Shown here: one piece after another, positions 16,420-24,745 of the stretch
How positions within the stretch are numbered: position 1 is the first letter of the stretch
Layout of the letters: the number at the start of each line of letters is the position of its first letter
Assembly (NCBI GenBank): GCA_900543325.1
Contig: UQQU01000036.1
Coordinates: 1 to 30,503, forward strand
Direction of reading: 5' to 3'
Source: an uncultured Clostridium sp.
GTDB taxonomy: Bacteria; Bacillota; Clostridia; Clostridiales; Clostridiaceae
DNA length: 30,503 nt
Notes under the pieces: model-generated
Seen by the model: only the letters and a program-made list of their open reading frames with translations
Told to the model about the DNA's origin: nothing
The model's database searches: none
Program-made: the position numbers and the translations under genes

Positions 16420-17643
16420 TTATGCCTCCTCTGATATTTTTTGCAGTATTCCTAAAGCAAAGAATATTGTTAATACTGATGAACCACCATAACTTACAAT
16501 AGGGAGTGTTATTCCAGTTAATGGGATAACCGCAAATATTCCGCCTATTATAACTAATGTTTGACAAGCTATCATTGTACTAAATCCAACAGCTATTAAT
16601 TGTGAGTACTTATCATCTGTAACAAATGCAGCTCTTATACCTCTGTAAAATAATAAGAAGTATATTATCATTAATCCAATTGCAAATATTATTCCAAATT
16701 CTTCACAAATAATTGCATAAATCATATCACTTTCTTTAACTGGTAAGTTTTGAAAATGACCTTGCCCTAAACCAACACCAAATAATCCACCAGCTGCAAT
16801 TGAATACATTCCTTCAACTATTTGATATGATTCTCCTAAGGCATATTTCCATGGATCAAGCCAAATCATAACTCTCTCTCTTACGTGTCCAAACATTGAA
16901 TAACCTGCAACTGATCCAATTGCCGCTAAACCTAATGCTGTAAATACATACTTCTTCTTAGATGTTGCAACATATAACAATGTTATTGAAATCCCAAAGA
17001 ATATAAGTGCACTTCCTAAATCTCTTTGAAGCACCATGCACCCCATAGAAAATCCAGCTACTAATGCTGGTTGCCACAACTCCTTAAAATCTTGCTTGAA
17101 ATTCTTTTTGTCTTCATATATAGCTAAGGCTGAAGCTAAATACAGTACAAGAGCTATTTTTCCAAACTCTGAAGGTTGAAAAGAAATAGAATTACCTATT
17201 ATAATCCAGTTCTTTGCTCCATACTGTTCTGTACCAAATATTAATGCTAGTGGCATTAACAATAAGGTTACTATCATATATATATTTTTATACTTTGCAA
17301 AACTCCTTAAATCAGGTAGAATTACTACAATTAAAATATATGCAACCATTCCTATGGCAATCCAAACCAGTTGCTTAATTGCAGTTACTCTATTTATTCT
17401 ATATAATGTTGCTACTCCTACTACGGATAATATACTTGCAAAAATTAGTATAAATTTATCTCCATCTGGATAAAACCTTCTAATTACAAAGTGGGAATAG
17501 CCTATTAGAACACATAAGACTACCCCCATTACTAATGCAAATGTATCAAAGGGTTTTTGTAAAAAACCTAAAGTTATGAAAAGTAGTAAGCATAGCAGAT
17601 ATACTAATCTAAGTAATCTTCTTTCACGCTTTAATGCTTTCAT
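16420..17643 (-). CDS. SEDS peptidoglycan glycosyltransferase (RodA/FtsW/SpoVE family)
   Basis: Multi-pass membrane protein that polymerises lipid II into glycan strands and pairs with a class B PBP. The 407 residues contain about ten hydrophobic helices. Family landmarks visible are the segment YGAKNWIIIGNSISFQPSEFGKIALVLYLA (positions about 150-180, read in two pieces), LQRDLGSALIFFG, and the C-terminal PLTGITLPIVSYGGSS loop. GAGGTGG precedes ATG. It lies between the FHA gene and the PBP gene, four bases from the latter, so SEDS and PBP form a stoichiometric pair. The 5' side is a tandem structured repeat (17662-17806). RodA, FtsW and SpoVE cannot be separated by sequence reading alone. Confidence 0.93.
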   Translation of the reverse strand: MKALKRERRLLRLVYLLCLLLFITLGFLQKPFDTFALVMGVVLCVLIGYSHFVIRRFYPDGDKFILIFASILSVVGVATLYRINRVTAIKQLVWIAIGMVAYILIVVILPDLRSFAKYKNIYMIVTLLLMPLALIFGTEQYGAKNWIIIGNSISFQPSEFGKIALVLYLASALAIYEDKKNFKQDFKELWQPALVAGFSMGCMVLQRDLGSALIFFGISITLLYVATSKKKYVFTALGLAAIGSVAGYSMFGHVRERVMIWLDPWKYALGESYQIVEGMYSIAAGGLFGVGLGQGHFQNLPVKESDMIYAIICEEFGIIFAIGLMIIYFLLFYRGIRAAFVTDDKYSQLIAVGFSTMIACQTLVIIGGIFAVIPLTGITLPIVSYGGSSVLTIFFALGILQKISEEA

Positions 17644-17661
17644 AAATCCACCTCTAATTAT

Positions 17662-17806
17662 TTAAATGAAACATCTTTTCCTATCGTCTAAGATGTAAGT
17701 TCAACTACCTAAATCATAGATTTAGAGTTTCACTTAAATGAAACATCTTTTCCTATGGTCTAAGATGTAAGTTCAAACAAACTAAATCATATATTTAGAG
17801 CTTTAC
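17662..17806 (-). repeat. Tandem 72-bp structured repeat, two copies
   Basis: Copy 1 is 17662-17733 and copy 2 is 17734-17806, nearly identical with one single-base indel. On the minus strand each copy can fold as a three-way junction: an outer helix (TTAAGTGAAA with TTTCATTTAA), hairpin 1 (CTAAATC/GATTTAG in copy 1) and hairpin 2 (ACATCTT/AAGATGT). It fills the gap between the FHA stop codon, which lies in copy 2, and the SEDS start. I do not recognise it as a known riboswitch. It may be a dispersed repeat or a leader RNA. Confidence 0.75.
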
Positions 17807-18252
17807 TTACCTGATTTTAAAACTTTAAAAATAGCACTTCCTATTTTAATTTCATCACCAGCAATAAGCTTGAACTTTTCTTCTATTTTTTCGCCATTAA
17901 CATATACACCATTTGTACTATTTAAGTCTTCAACATATAAATTATTATTTTTAGTATATATCTTCGCATGATTACCAGATACAAAAGGTTCAGTTAATAC
18001 AATTGTATTTTCTGGCTTTCTTCCTAATGTTGTTATTCCTCTAATTGGCACTACCGAACCTTGCTCTAAAGTCGAGTTAACCCCTGTTTGAATAACCTCA
18101 ATCCCATATCTTATACCTGAATTGTTATTTTTTCGTTTTCCACCAGTCTTAACATCCTTATACATTATCTTTAATGCATAATATATAATGACATATAACA
18201 AAATTATAAAAATTATTCCAGATATAAAAGTGGCTACCTTTCCAAAACTCAT
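17803..18252 (-). CDS. Membrane-anchored FHA-domain protein
   Basis: FHA domains bind phosphothreonine and read Ser/Thr-kinase signals. The 149-residue protein has one N-terminal membrane helix (about residues 8-30), a basic linker (KTGGKRKNNNS) and a C-terminal FHA domain of about 90 residues. Core residues are GRKPENTIVL, SGNHAKIY and NSTNGVYVNGEKI, so the Gly-Arg, Ser-x-x-His and Asn-Gly signatures are intact. GAGGTG precedes ATG. Placed directly ahead of the SEDS and PBP genes, it probably links kinase signalling (PrkC/PknB type) to wall synthesis at the membrane; that link is inferred from context. Confidence 0.92.
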   Translation of the reverse strand: MSFGKVATFISGIIFIILLYVIIYYALKIMYKDVKTGGKRKNNNSGIRYGIEVIQTGVNSTLEQGSVVPIRGITTLGRKPENTIVLTEPFVSGNHAKIYTKNNNLYVEDLNSTNGVYVNGEKIEEKFKLIAGDEIKIGSAIFKVLKSGK

Positions 18253-18326
18253 ATTTTCACCTCAAATTAATGTATATTTACCATTATATATTAAATCTTA
18301 TTGTAAAAAATAACAAGTCATCTAGA

Positions 18327-21152
18327 TTATCTTAATAACTTCTTAAGATATTTTCCTGTATATGATTTATCCTTTTTAACTATCTCCTCTGGCGTACCTT
18401 GAGCTACTAAAGTACCTCCCTTATCTCCGCCTTCTGGACCTAAATCTACTATATAATCAGCACATTTAATCATATCTAAATTATGTTCAATAACTACAAC
18501 TGTATTTCCTGCATCAACTAGTCTTTGTAATATATCTACTAATCTATTAACATCATCAACATGAAGCCCTGTTGTTGGTTCATCTAAAATGTATAGTGTT
18601 TTTCCTGTACTTCTCTTAGACAATTCAAAGGCAAGCTTAATTCTTTGAGCTTCTCCTCCTGATAATTGTGTTGATGGTTGACCTAACCTTATATATCCTA
18701 ATCCTACATCTTTTAATGTTTGAATCTTATTTTTTATTCTTGGTATATTTTCAAAGAACTCTAATGCTTCTTCTACAGTCATATTTAAAACATCATCAAT
18801 ATTTTTGCCTTTATATTTAACTTCAAGAGTTTCTCTGTTATATCTCTTACCTTTACAAACTTCACAAGGTACGTAAACATCAGATAAGAACTGCATTTCT
18901 ATTTTTATAATTCCGTCTCCTGCACAAGCTTCACATCTTCCACCTTTTACATTGAAACTAAATCTTCCCGGCTTATATCCCCTCATTTTAGCTTCTGGTG
19001 TTTGAGAGAATAATTCTCTTATTATATCAAAAGTTCCTGTATAAGTTGCTGGATTTGAACGTGGTGTTCTTCCTATTGGACTTTGATCTATATCTATAAT
19101 CTTATCTATACTTTCATAACCAGTTATTTCTTTGTAAGCTCCAGTTGGATTCTTACTCTTATTTACTATTTTATTTAGTCCCTTATAAAGAATTTCATTT
19201 ACTAATGTACTTTTACCAGAACCAGAAACACCAGTAACCATTGTTAATACTCCTAACGGGAATTTAACAGTTAAATTCTTTAGATTATTTTCCTTTGCTC
19301 CTACGACAGTAATAAATTGTCCATTTCCTTCTCTTCTTACCTCTGGAACTTTAACCTCTTTTTCTCCTGTTAAATATTGACCTGTTATAGATTCTTTGCA
19401 TGCTTTAATTTCATCTACAGTTCCTGCTGCAATAATTTGTCCTCCATGTTCTCCTGCCCTAGGACCAATATCTACTATAAAATCAGCTTCTCTCATAGTA
19501 TCTTCATCATGTTCAACAACTATAACGGTATTTCCAACATCTCTTAAGTTTTTTAAAGTTTGAATTAACTTATCATTATCTCTTTGATGTAATCCAATAC
19601 TAGGCTCATCTAAAATATATAAGACTCCCATTAATGCAGATCCAATTTGAGTAGCAAGTCTAATTCTTTGAGCTTCTCCTCCTGAAAGAGTTCCTGAACT
19701 TCTTGATAAATTTAAATAATCTAATCCAACATCCACTAAGAATTTTAATCTACTCTTAATTTCTTTTACTATTTGATCACTTATTATTCTTTCCTTTTCA
19801 GTGAAATTTAGTGAATTAATAAAATCTAATTCTTCTTTTATAGGCATTTGTGTAAATTCATATATGTTTTTATCACCAACTGTAACTGCTAAAACCTCCT
19901 TATTAAGTCTAGCTCCCTTACATTTTGGACAATATTTATTACTCATATATTGTTCAATTTCACCTTTAATTACATCTGAATTTGTTTCTTTATATCTTCT
20001 CACAAGTGAATTTATTTCTCCATCATATGCGTATGAATATTTACCTTTTACTCCATCTTTAGTGTAAGTAACTATTAACTTATGTCCATTTGTTCCATAT
20101 AATAATAAGTCCACATGCTCCTTTGATAATTCCTTTATAGGTCTATTTAAATCTAAATCATACTCTTCACTTAATGCTTTTAAAATTGCATAAGTCCATG
20201 AATCATCTTTTAATCTTCCTTCTCCCCAAGTTGCAATAGCGCCTTCCATTACACTTAGATTTTTATTTGGAATAACTAAGTCTGGATCTATTTCCATTAA
20301 TGTTCCTAAGCCATCACATTTTTCACATTTTCCAAAGGGAGCATTAAATGAGAACATTCTTGGCTCAAATTCTTGTATATTGATTCCACAATCTGCACAA
20401 GCAAAGTTTTCACTAAATAATATATCTTTATCTCCAATTATATTTATAATTACTAATCCTTCTCCTAACTTTAATGCAGCCTCTAAAGAATCACTTAATC
20501 TTCCTTCAATTCCTTCTTTAATAACAAGTCTATCTACTACAGCTTCTATATTATGTTTCTTAGTCTTTTCTAGCTTTATTTCTTCTTCTGCTAATTCGTA
20601 TATTTCACCATCAACTCTAGCTCTTACATATCCATTTTTCTTAATGTTTTCTAGTACTTTTTCATGGGTTCCTTTTTTTCCTCTTATAATTGGTGCTAAA
20701 ACTTGAATCTTAGTTCTATCCCCAATAGCCATTATTTGATCCACAATTTGATCCACAGATTGTTGGCTTATTACTTTACCACACTTAGGACAATGTGGAA
20801 TACCTATTCTTGCATATAATAATCTTAGGTAATCATATATTTCTGTTATTGTTCCTACTGTAGATCTTGGATTTTTACTAGTTGTTTTTTGGTCTATTGA
20901 TATTGCAGGCGATAATCCTTCAATATAATCAACATCTGGTTTATTCATTTGTCCTAAAAACTGTCTTGCATATGATGATAAAGATTCAACATATCTTCTT
21001 TGTCCTTCTGCATATAGTGTGTCAAAAGCTAAAGAAGATTTACCTGAACCTGATAATCCTGTAAATACTATTAATTTATCTCTTGGTATTTCTAATGATA
21101 CATTTTTTAAGTTGTGTACTCTTGCGCCCTTTACTATAATCTTATCTTTCAT
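18327..21152 (-). CDS. uvrA: UvrABC excinuclease subunit A
   Basis: ATPase that finds bulky DNA lesions with UvrB and starts nucleotide excision repair. The 941 residues match the usual length. The first half has Walker A GLSGSGKSSL (about 32-41), the UvrB-binding region and zinc-module cysteines (CPKCGK, CADCGI and CEKCDG); LSGGEAQRIRLA and LDEPSIGLHQRD complete its ABC site. The second half has GVSGSGKSTL, the zinc finger CEACAGDG with CEVCKGKR, LSGGEAQRIKLA and LDEPTTGLHVDD. AAAGAGG precedes ATG. A TTGACA promoter with an SOS-like box (21216-21265) suggests damage induction. uvrB usually lies immediately upstream but is absent here, where a sensor kinase gene ends instead. Confidence 0.97.
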   Translation of the reverse strand: MKDKIIVKGARVHNLKNVSLEIPRDKLIVFTGLSGSGKSSLAFDTLYAEGQRRYVESLSSYARQFLGQMNKPDVDYIEGLSPAISIDQKTTSKNPRSTVGTITEIYDYLRLLYARIGIPHCPKCGKVISQQSVDQIVDQIMAIGDRTKIQVLAPIIRGKKGTHEKVLENIKKNGYVRARVDGEIYELAEEEIKLEKTKKHNIEAVVDRLVIKEGIEGRLSDSLEAALKLGEGLVIINIIGDKDILFSENFACADCGINIQEFEPRMFSFNAPFGKCEKCDGLGTLMEIDPDLVIPNKNLSVMEGAIATWGEGRLKDDSWTYAILKALSEEYDLDLNRPIKELSKEHVDLLLYGTNGHKLIVTYTKDGVKGKYSYAYDGEINSLVRRYKETNSDVIKGEIEQYMSNKYCPKCKGARLNKEVLAVTVGDKNIYEFTQMPIKEELDFINSLNFTEKERIISDQIVKEIKSRLKFLVDVGLDYLNLSRSSGTLSGGEAQRIRLATQIGSALMGVLYILDEPSIGLHQRDNDKLIQTLKNLRDVGNTVIVVEHDEDTMREADFIVDIGPRAGEHGGQIIAAGTVDEIKACKESITGQYLTGEKEVKVPEVRREGNGQFITVVGAKENNLKNLTVKFPLGVLTMVTGVSGSGKSTLVNEILYKGLNKIVNKSKNPTGAYKEITGYESIDKIIDIDQSPIGRTPRSNPATYTGTFDIIRELFSQTPEAKMRGYKPGRFSFNVKGGRCEACAGDGIIKIEMQFLSDVYVPCEVCKGKRYNRETLEVKYKGKNIDDVLNMTVEEALEFFENIPRIKNKIQTLKDVGLGYIRLGQPSTQLSGGEAQRIKLAFELSKRSTGKTLYILDEPTTGLHVDDVNRLVDILQRLVDAGNTVVVIEHNLDMIKCADYIVDLGPEGGDKGGTLVAQGTPEEIVKKDKSYTGKYLKKLLR

Positions 21153-21215
21153 TTTTTAAACCTCTTTAATATACTTCATTATTTTATTTTTGTCAGAAAT
21201 AGTATATTTTACTCT

Positions 21216-21229
21216 CGAACAAACATTCT
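21216..21229 (-). promoter_or_regulatory. Candidate LexA (SOS) box of uvrA
   Basis: CGAAC-N4-ATTCT on the plus strand closely matches the Firmicute LexA palindrome CGAAC-N4-GTTCG, with mismatches at two right-half positions. It starts about seven bases after the -10 box, a classic repression position. Confidence 0.5.
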
Positions 21230-21236
21230 TTATTTA

Positions 21237-21265
21237 ATTTTAGATTTATTGATTTTTATTGTCAA
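21237..21265 (-). promoter_or_regulatory. uvrA promoter
   Basis: Perfect TTGACA (21260-21265), exactly 17 nt, then TAAAAT (21237-21242), on the minus strand between the kinase stop codon and uvrA. It is one of the strongest sigma-A matches in the window. Confidence 0.7.
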
Positions 21266-21280
21266 TTAATTTTTATTCTT

Positions 21281-22171
21281 TTAATTTTTCTTCCAGGTTA
21301 TTGAAATAACAAGATTATCTTCTTTTAAATTTGCCTTTATATTATGACCAAGTTTTTCTACCAATATCTTTGTTATATATAGACCTAATCCAGTATTTCT
21401 ATCACTTCTAGAATTATCCACAGTATAAAATCTATCAAATAATTTATCCACATTCTCTTGTGTCAATCCTGTTGCTTTGTTAATAAACTCTGTAATTATT
21501 ACATCATTTTCTTGTTTTAAAGTTATTTTTACAAAGTTTTCACCATGTTTAATCATATTTCCTATTAAATTTGAAAAAATTCTAGTAATAGCACCTTCAT
21601 CAGATATAATTTCTTTAATACCTTCTTCAATTTCAATAACTGGTTCAATGCTATTATTTATAAAATCATTGTAGAATAGTGCTATATTTTCACATAATAC
21701 ATTACTTAAATTAACTTTCTTATAATTAAAGTTATATTCATTTCCTTCTATTCTTGATAAATCATAAAAACTACTAATAAGCTGTTGCAAAGATCTAGTT
21801 CTTTTTTCTACTATGTCCATATATTCTTTTTTATCAGTCTCTGATGCTTTTTCCGATCTTATCATTTGTAAATAACCCATTATAGATGTTAATGGAGTTC
21901 TTAAATCGTGAGACATATTTGTTATACTTGCTCTTAACTCCTCTTCATTTTTCTTCTTTTCTGCTACAACCTTTTGTTTTGAATCAAATATTAAATTTAT
22001 ATTTTGAACTAAGATCTCAACATCCTTATCTACAGACTTTGTTTTTATATTTACATATTCATCTAAATTATTAGTAATTTCCTTGTTTATTCTTCTAAAC
22101 TCTCTCTTATATCCTATAATAATAGCAACTAAAACAATAATTACTGCTATTAAAACACATATTACTTCCAT
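21281..22171 (-). CDS. Sensor histidine kinase, one membrane segment
   Basis: A 296-residue histidine kinase of the small-sensor kind found with antimicrobial-peptide transporters. One hydrophobic helix (about residues 3-22) with almost no external part is followed by a cytoplasmic linker. The HisKA helix carries the phospho-acceptor His88 in NMSHDLRTPL. HATPase boxes are NLIGNMIKHG (N box) and NTGLGLYITKIL (G box), with LFDRFYTVDNSRS (F box). ATG at 22171 is chosen because GGGGAGG precedes it and the membrane helix follows at once; an ATG 45 bases upstream would read through the ribosome site. It has its own promoter (22219-22247). The likely partner is the response regulator at 26805-27506, beyond the ABC genes. 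Confidence 0.92.
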   Translation of the reverse strand: MEVICVLIAVIIVLVAIIIGYKREFRRINKEITNNLDEYVNIKTKSVDKDVEILVQNINLIFDSKQKVVAEKKKNEEELRASITNMSHDLRTPLTSIMGYLQMIRSEKASETDKKEYMDIVEKRTRSLQQLISSFYDLSRIEGNEYNFNYKKVNLSNVLCENIALFYNDFINNSIEPVIEIEEGIKEIISDEGAITRIFSNLIGNMIKHGENFVKITLKQENDVIITEFINKATGLTQENVDKLFDRFYTVDNSRSDRNTGLGLYITKILVEKLGHNIKANLKEDNLVISITWKKN

Positions 22172-22218
22172 ACTCCCTCCCCTTATAAACCATTTCTCGC
22201 TAATATTTTCTAACATAT

Positions 22219-22247
22219 ATTATATTTCATATATTGATCATTTCCAA
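22219..22247 (-). promoter_or_regulatory. Promoter of the histidine kinase gene
   Basis: TTGGAA (22242-22247), 17-nt spacer, perfect TATAAT (22219-22224). It lies downstream of palindrome B, so the kinase can be transcribed apart from the ABC operon. Confidence 0.55.
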
Positions 22248-22271
22248 TAATTTATAAATATAAATAAACTA

Positions 22272-22310
22272 CCTCTGAAGCACATCCAATATTTATATGG
22301 ACCTCAGAGG
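22272..22310 (-). repeat. 39-nt palindrome, copy B
   Basis: Arms CCTCTGAGG and CTTCAGAGG surround a conserved AAATATTGGAT centre, read on the minus strand. It has the same length and layout as copy A at 24671-24709 (27 of 39 positions identical by eye). It lies just after the permease stop codon, and a moderately U-rich stretch follows, so it may also act as terminator. Confidence 0.75.
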
Positions 22311-22318
22311 CAACTTGT

Positions 22319-23935
22319 TTATAACCTATTAAATTTTTTACTACCTTTATTCTCTAATACTTTAATTGAAACAAATAATGTTATTAAAAATAAAATTAAC
22401 ACTACAGTTAAAATAATCATCATATTGGTAACATTAAGTATTTTAACTAATGCAATTGATATACCTATTATTGCTAAGATTAATATCATTATTCCTAAAA
22501 TAGTAACCATTACACTTGCACTTTGTTTTACTACTGTTGTTGGATTTGTCCATTCCATTTTAGGAAAATATAAATTAATTATTAACCCTAATACTGCTGA
22601 TACAACTGAAAATACTATGCTTATTGCTAAATTAAATATTAAATACTTAACCTCAAATTTTAATCCTATATAGAATATTATATTTGCTATAAAAGCTGCT
22701 GGAATTGTTATTATTAAATTAGTTATTATCTTTCCTTTAAATATCTCCTTAGCTTCTATTGGTAATGACTTTAATATCCATAATCTATTTCCTTCTAATG
22801 ATATAGATGAATTTGTTGTGCAAGATAATCCAATAGTAAATACTAAGATAACTAATATTGCTATTGGAATCATATTTGCTATTTCAGGATATCCTAATAA
22901 TTCTCCTAATGTTTCTTTATTTATAAATAATGTTGCAATAGATGCTGTAATTAATAAAACCATTCCAAATGATGTGTTCATAACATAGACAGGTGTTGCA
23001 AAGTATCTTCTTAACTCTTGTGAAACTAATGCTTTTGTTATACTACTTGCCTCTAATCTTCCAACTTTATAATTTGCTTTTTTATAACTTTCTGATAACT
23101 TTCCATTTATAGTTTTAAATGTTTTGCTAAATACTACAATAAATATTACAAATGGAAGTATTGATATTAATATGAATTTTATCAAATCAGTTAAATTATA
23201 ATTTATTAAGGCATCTTTTAGGTACATTGCTGGTGGATATATGCTAGATAATCCTTTTACTATAGAATCACTATTTGCAACAAATGCATTAATATAATTT
23301 TGCATATTCATTGAGATTATCATAATTAATAAAAAAGCTATCATTCCAACTACTGTAGTTACTATGTTTTTATGCTTAAATCTTGATGATATAAATGTTA
23401 TAATCACTGCTATTATTGATGCTGCTATTATAGGAATCATGGGTATAAATGTTAATCCTATTACTAATATAACGAAGAAAATCCATGATAAATTTCCATT
23501 ATAAATAAAATATACTATTGATGCTGGCACTATTATAAGTGCTGTTTCTATATAACTTATAGACATTAAACTTAGTATTTTGCTAGTTAATATTGTGCCA
23601 TTTTTTATAGGAAGAGCCATTAACAAATCATAATCTTTAGAACTAAACAATGTACCTTGTGCTTTGTAAATTGATGTCATAAAGCTTAAAATACATGAAA
23701 ATAATATAGCAACTATTAATATTAAATCTAAATATCCCATTGGCTCTAATACTGTAGCTAATGCAATTGAATATGATGTGGACATAAAACAAATCAATAT
23801 AGCTATTAATAATAGTGTTGCTGTGGTAATCATTAATTTCTTTTTTTCTTTAGAATTGCTTGTCCTATTAGATAAAGAATTAATACCTGTACTATTTATA
23901 AATGAATTTTTTAATAAAATAAATAAATTACTCAT
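22319..23935 (-). CDS. ABC-2 type exporter permease, large
   Basis: A 538-residue integral membrane protein with about 12 hydrophobic segments and a basic, Ser/Asn-rich N-terminus, the layout of large ABC exporter permeases paired with a separate ATPase. No cargo can be named. ATG at 23935 overlaps the ATPase stop by eight bases, so translation is coupled; a TTG six bases earlier is possible but its spacing to GGAG is poor. Motifs such as LFSSKDYDLLMALPIKNGTIL (a loop between helices, residues about 95-115) recur in this permease type, where they probably contact the ATPase. Palindrome B follows the stop codon. Confidence 0.82.
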   Translation of the reverse strand: MSNLFILLKNSFINSTGINSLSNRTSNSKEKKKLMITTATLLLIAILICFMSTSYSIALATVLEPMGYLDLILIVAILFSCILSFMTSIYKAQGTLFSSKDYDLLMALPIKNGTILTSKILSLMSISYIETALIIVPASIVYFIYNGNLSWIFFVILVIGLTFIPMIPIIAASIIAVIITFISSRFKHKNIVTTVVGMIAFLLIMIISMNMQNYINAFVANSDSIVKGLSSIYPPAMYLKDALINYNLTDLIKFILISILPFVIFIVVFSKTFKTINGKLSESYKKANYKVGRLEASSITKALVSQELRRYFATPVYVMNTSFGMVLLITASIATLFINKETLGELLGYPEIANMIPIAILVILVFTIGLSCTTNSSISLEGNRLWILKSLPIEAKEIFKGKIITNLIITIPAAFIANIIFYIGLKFEVKYLIFNLAISIVFSVVSAVLGLIINLYFPKMEWTNPTTVVKQSASVMVTILGIMILILAIIGISIALVKILNVTNMMIILTVVLILFLITLFVSIKVLENKGSKKFNRL

Positions 23936-24641
23936 TATCAATCAACTCCATAAATACATCTTCTAATGTACTATTTCCCTTAACCTCTTCAGTAGTTCCT
24001 GTTGCAACTATTTTTCCACCTTTTATAATTGCAATTTTGTCACATAATTTTTCTGCAACTTCTAATACATGAGTTGAAAAGAATATAGCACTACCTTCAT
24101 TACAAATTTCTCTCATTATTTCTTTAAGAGTATGGGCTGCTTTAGGATCTAATCCCACAAATGGTTCATCAAGTATTAATAGTTTTGGCTTATGAATCAA
24201 TGCAGAAATAACAGCTAACTTTTGCTTCATTCCATGAGAATATGAAGATATTAAGTCACCTAAATATTTAGTTAGCTCAAACTTATCGCCATAATACTTA
24301 ATTAACTTTTCTCTTTGTTCTTTACTTACCTTATAAATATCTGCCATGAAACTTAAATATTGTATTCCAGTTAAAGCTTCATAAAGATCAGGATTATCTG
24401 GAATATATGCCATTACCTTTTTACATTCTACTGGATTCTTTTTAATAGATTTATTATCTATTAATATATCTCCTTCACTAAATTCTAAAATACCAACTAT
24501 AGATTTAATAGTTGTTGTCTTCCCGGCCCCATTATGACCTATAAATCCAAATATTTCCCCAGCATTCACAGTTAAGGATATATTGTCTACAGCCTTTTTC
24601 CCCTTTGAATATTCTTTTGAAAAATTATTTATATATAACAT
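23928..24641 (-). CDS. ABC transporter ATP-binding protein (second module)
   Basis: A 237-residue ATPase that powers the permease encoded next. Walker A is GHNGAGKTT (about residues 35-43). Signature YSHGMKQKLAV replaces the canonical LSGGQ (usual for this drug/peptide exporter class), Walker B is LLILDEPFVGLD, and the H-loop is FFSTHVLEVAE. ATG at 24641 follows AGAGG at seven bases. An in-frame ATG at 24746 would add 35 residues encoded by a hairpin (copy A), so I reject it. The Ecs/BcrA-like subclass fits but substrate is unknown. The 105-base gap from the previous permease contains palindrome A and a long Shine-Dalgarno-like sequence. Confidence 0.92.
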   Translation of the reverse strand: MLYINNFSKEYSKGKKAVDNISLTVNAGEIFGFIGHNGAGKTTTIKSIVGILEFSEGDILIDNKSIKKNPVECKKVMAYIPDNPDLYEALTGIQYLSFMADIYKVSKEQREKLIKYYGDKFELTKYLGDLISSYSHGMKQKLAVISALIHKPKLLILDEPFVGLDPKAAHTLKEIMREICNEGSAIFFSTHVLEVAEKLCDKIAIIKGGKIVATGTTEEVKGNSTLEDVFMELIDNE

Positions 24642-24670
24642 AAAAACACCTCTTGCAAATATTGTAATCA

Positions 24671-24709
24671 CCTCCGGGGTCAATCCAATATTTGAATTAA
24701 CCCCGGAGG
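24671..24709 (-). repeat. 39-nt GC-rich palindrome, copy A
   Basis: Arms CCTCCGGGGT and ACCCCGGAGG (24671-24680, 24700-24709), extending on the RNA to a 14-bp stem with one U.G pair. The centre AAATATTGGAT is shared with copy B. The GC-rich arms stand out sharply in this AT-rich DNA. It lies between permease 1 and ATPase 2. No U-tract follows, so it is not a simple terminator. Confidence 0.8.
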
Positions 24710-24745
24710 CACGCGCTTTTACACGCTTTTTTATACTTTTTGTCA

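Noticed and set aside
17662..17806. CRISPR or a known riboswitch at the tandem repeat
   Set aside because: Only two adjoining copies with no spacers, and I see no consensus core of a riboswitch class that I know; left as an unassigned structured repeat.
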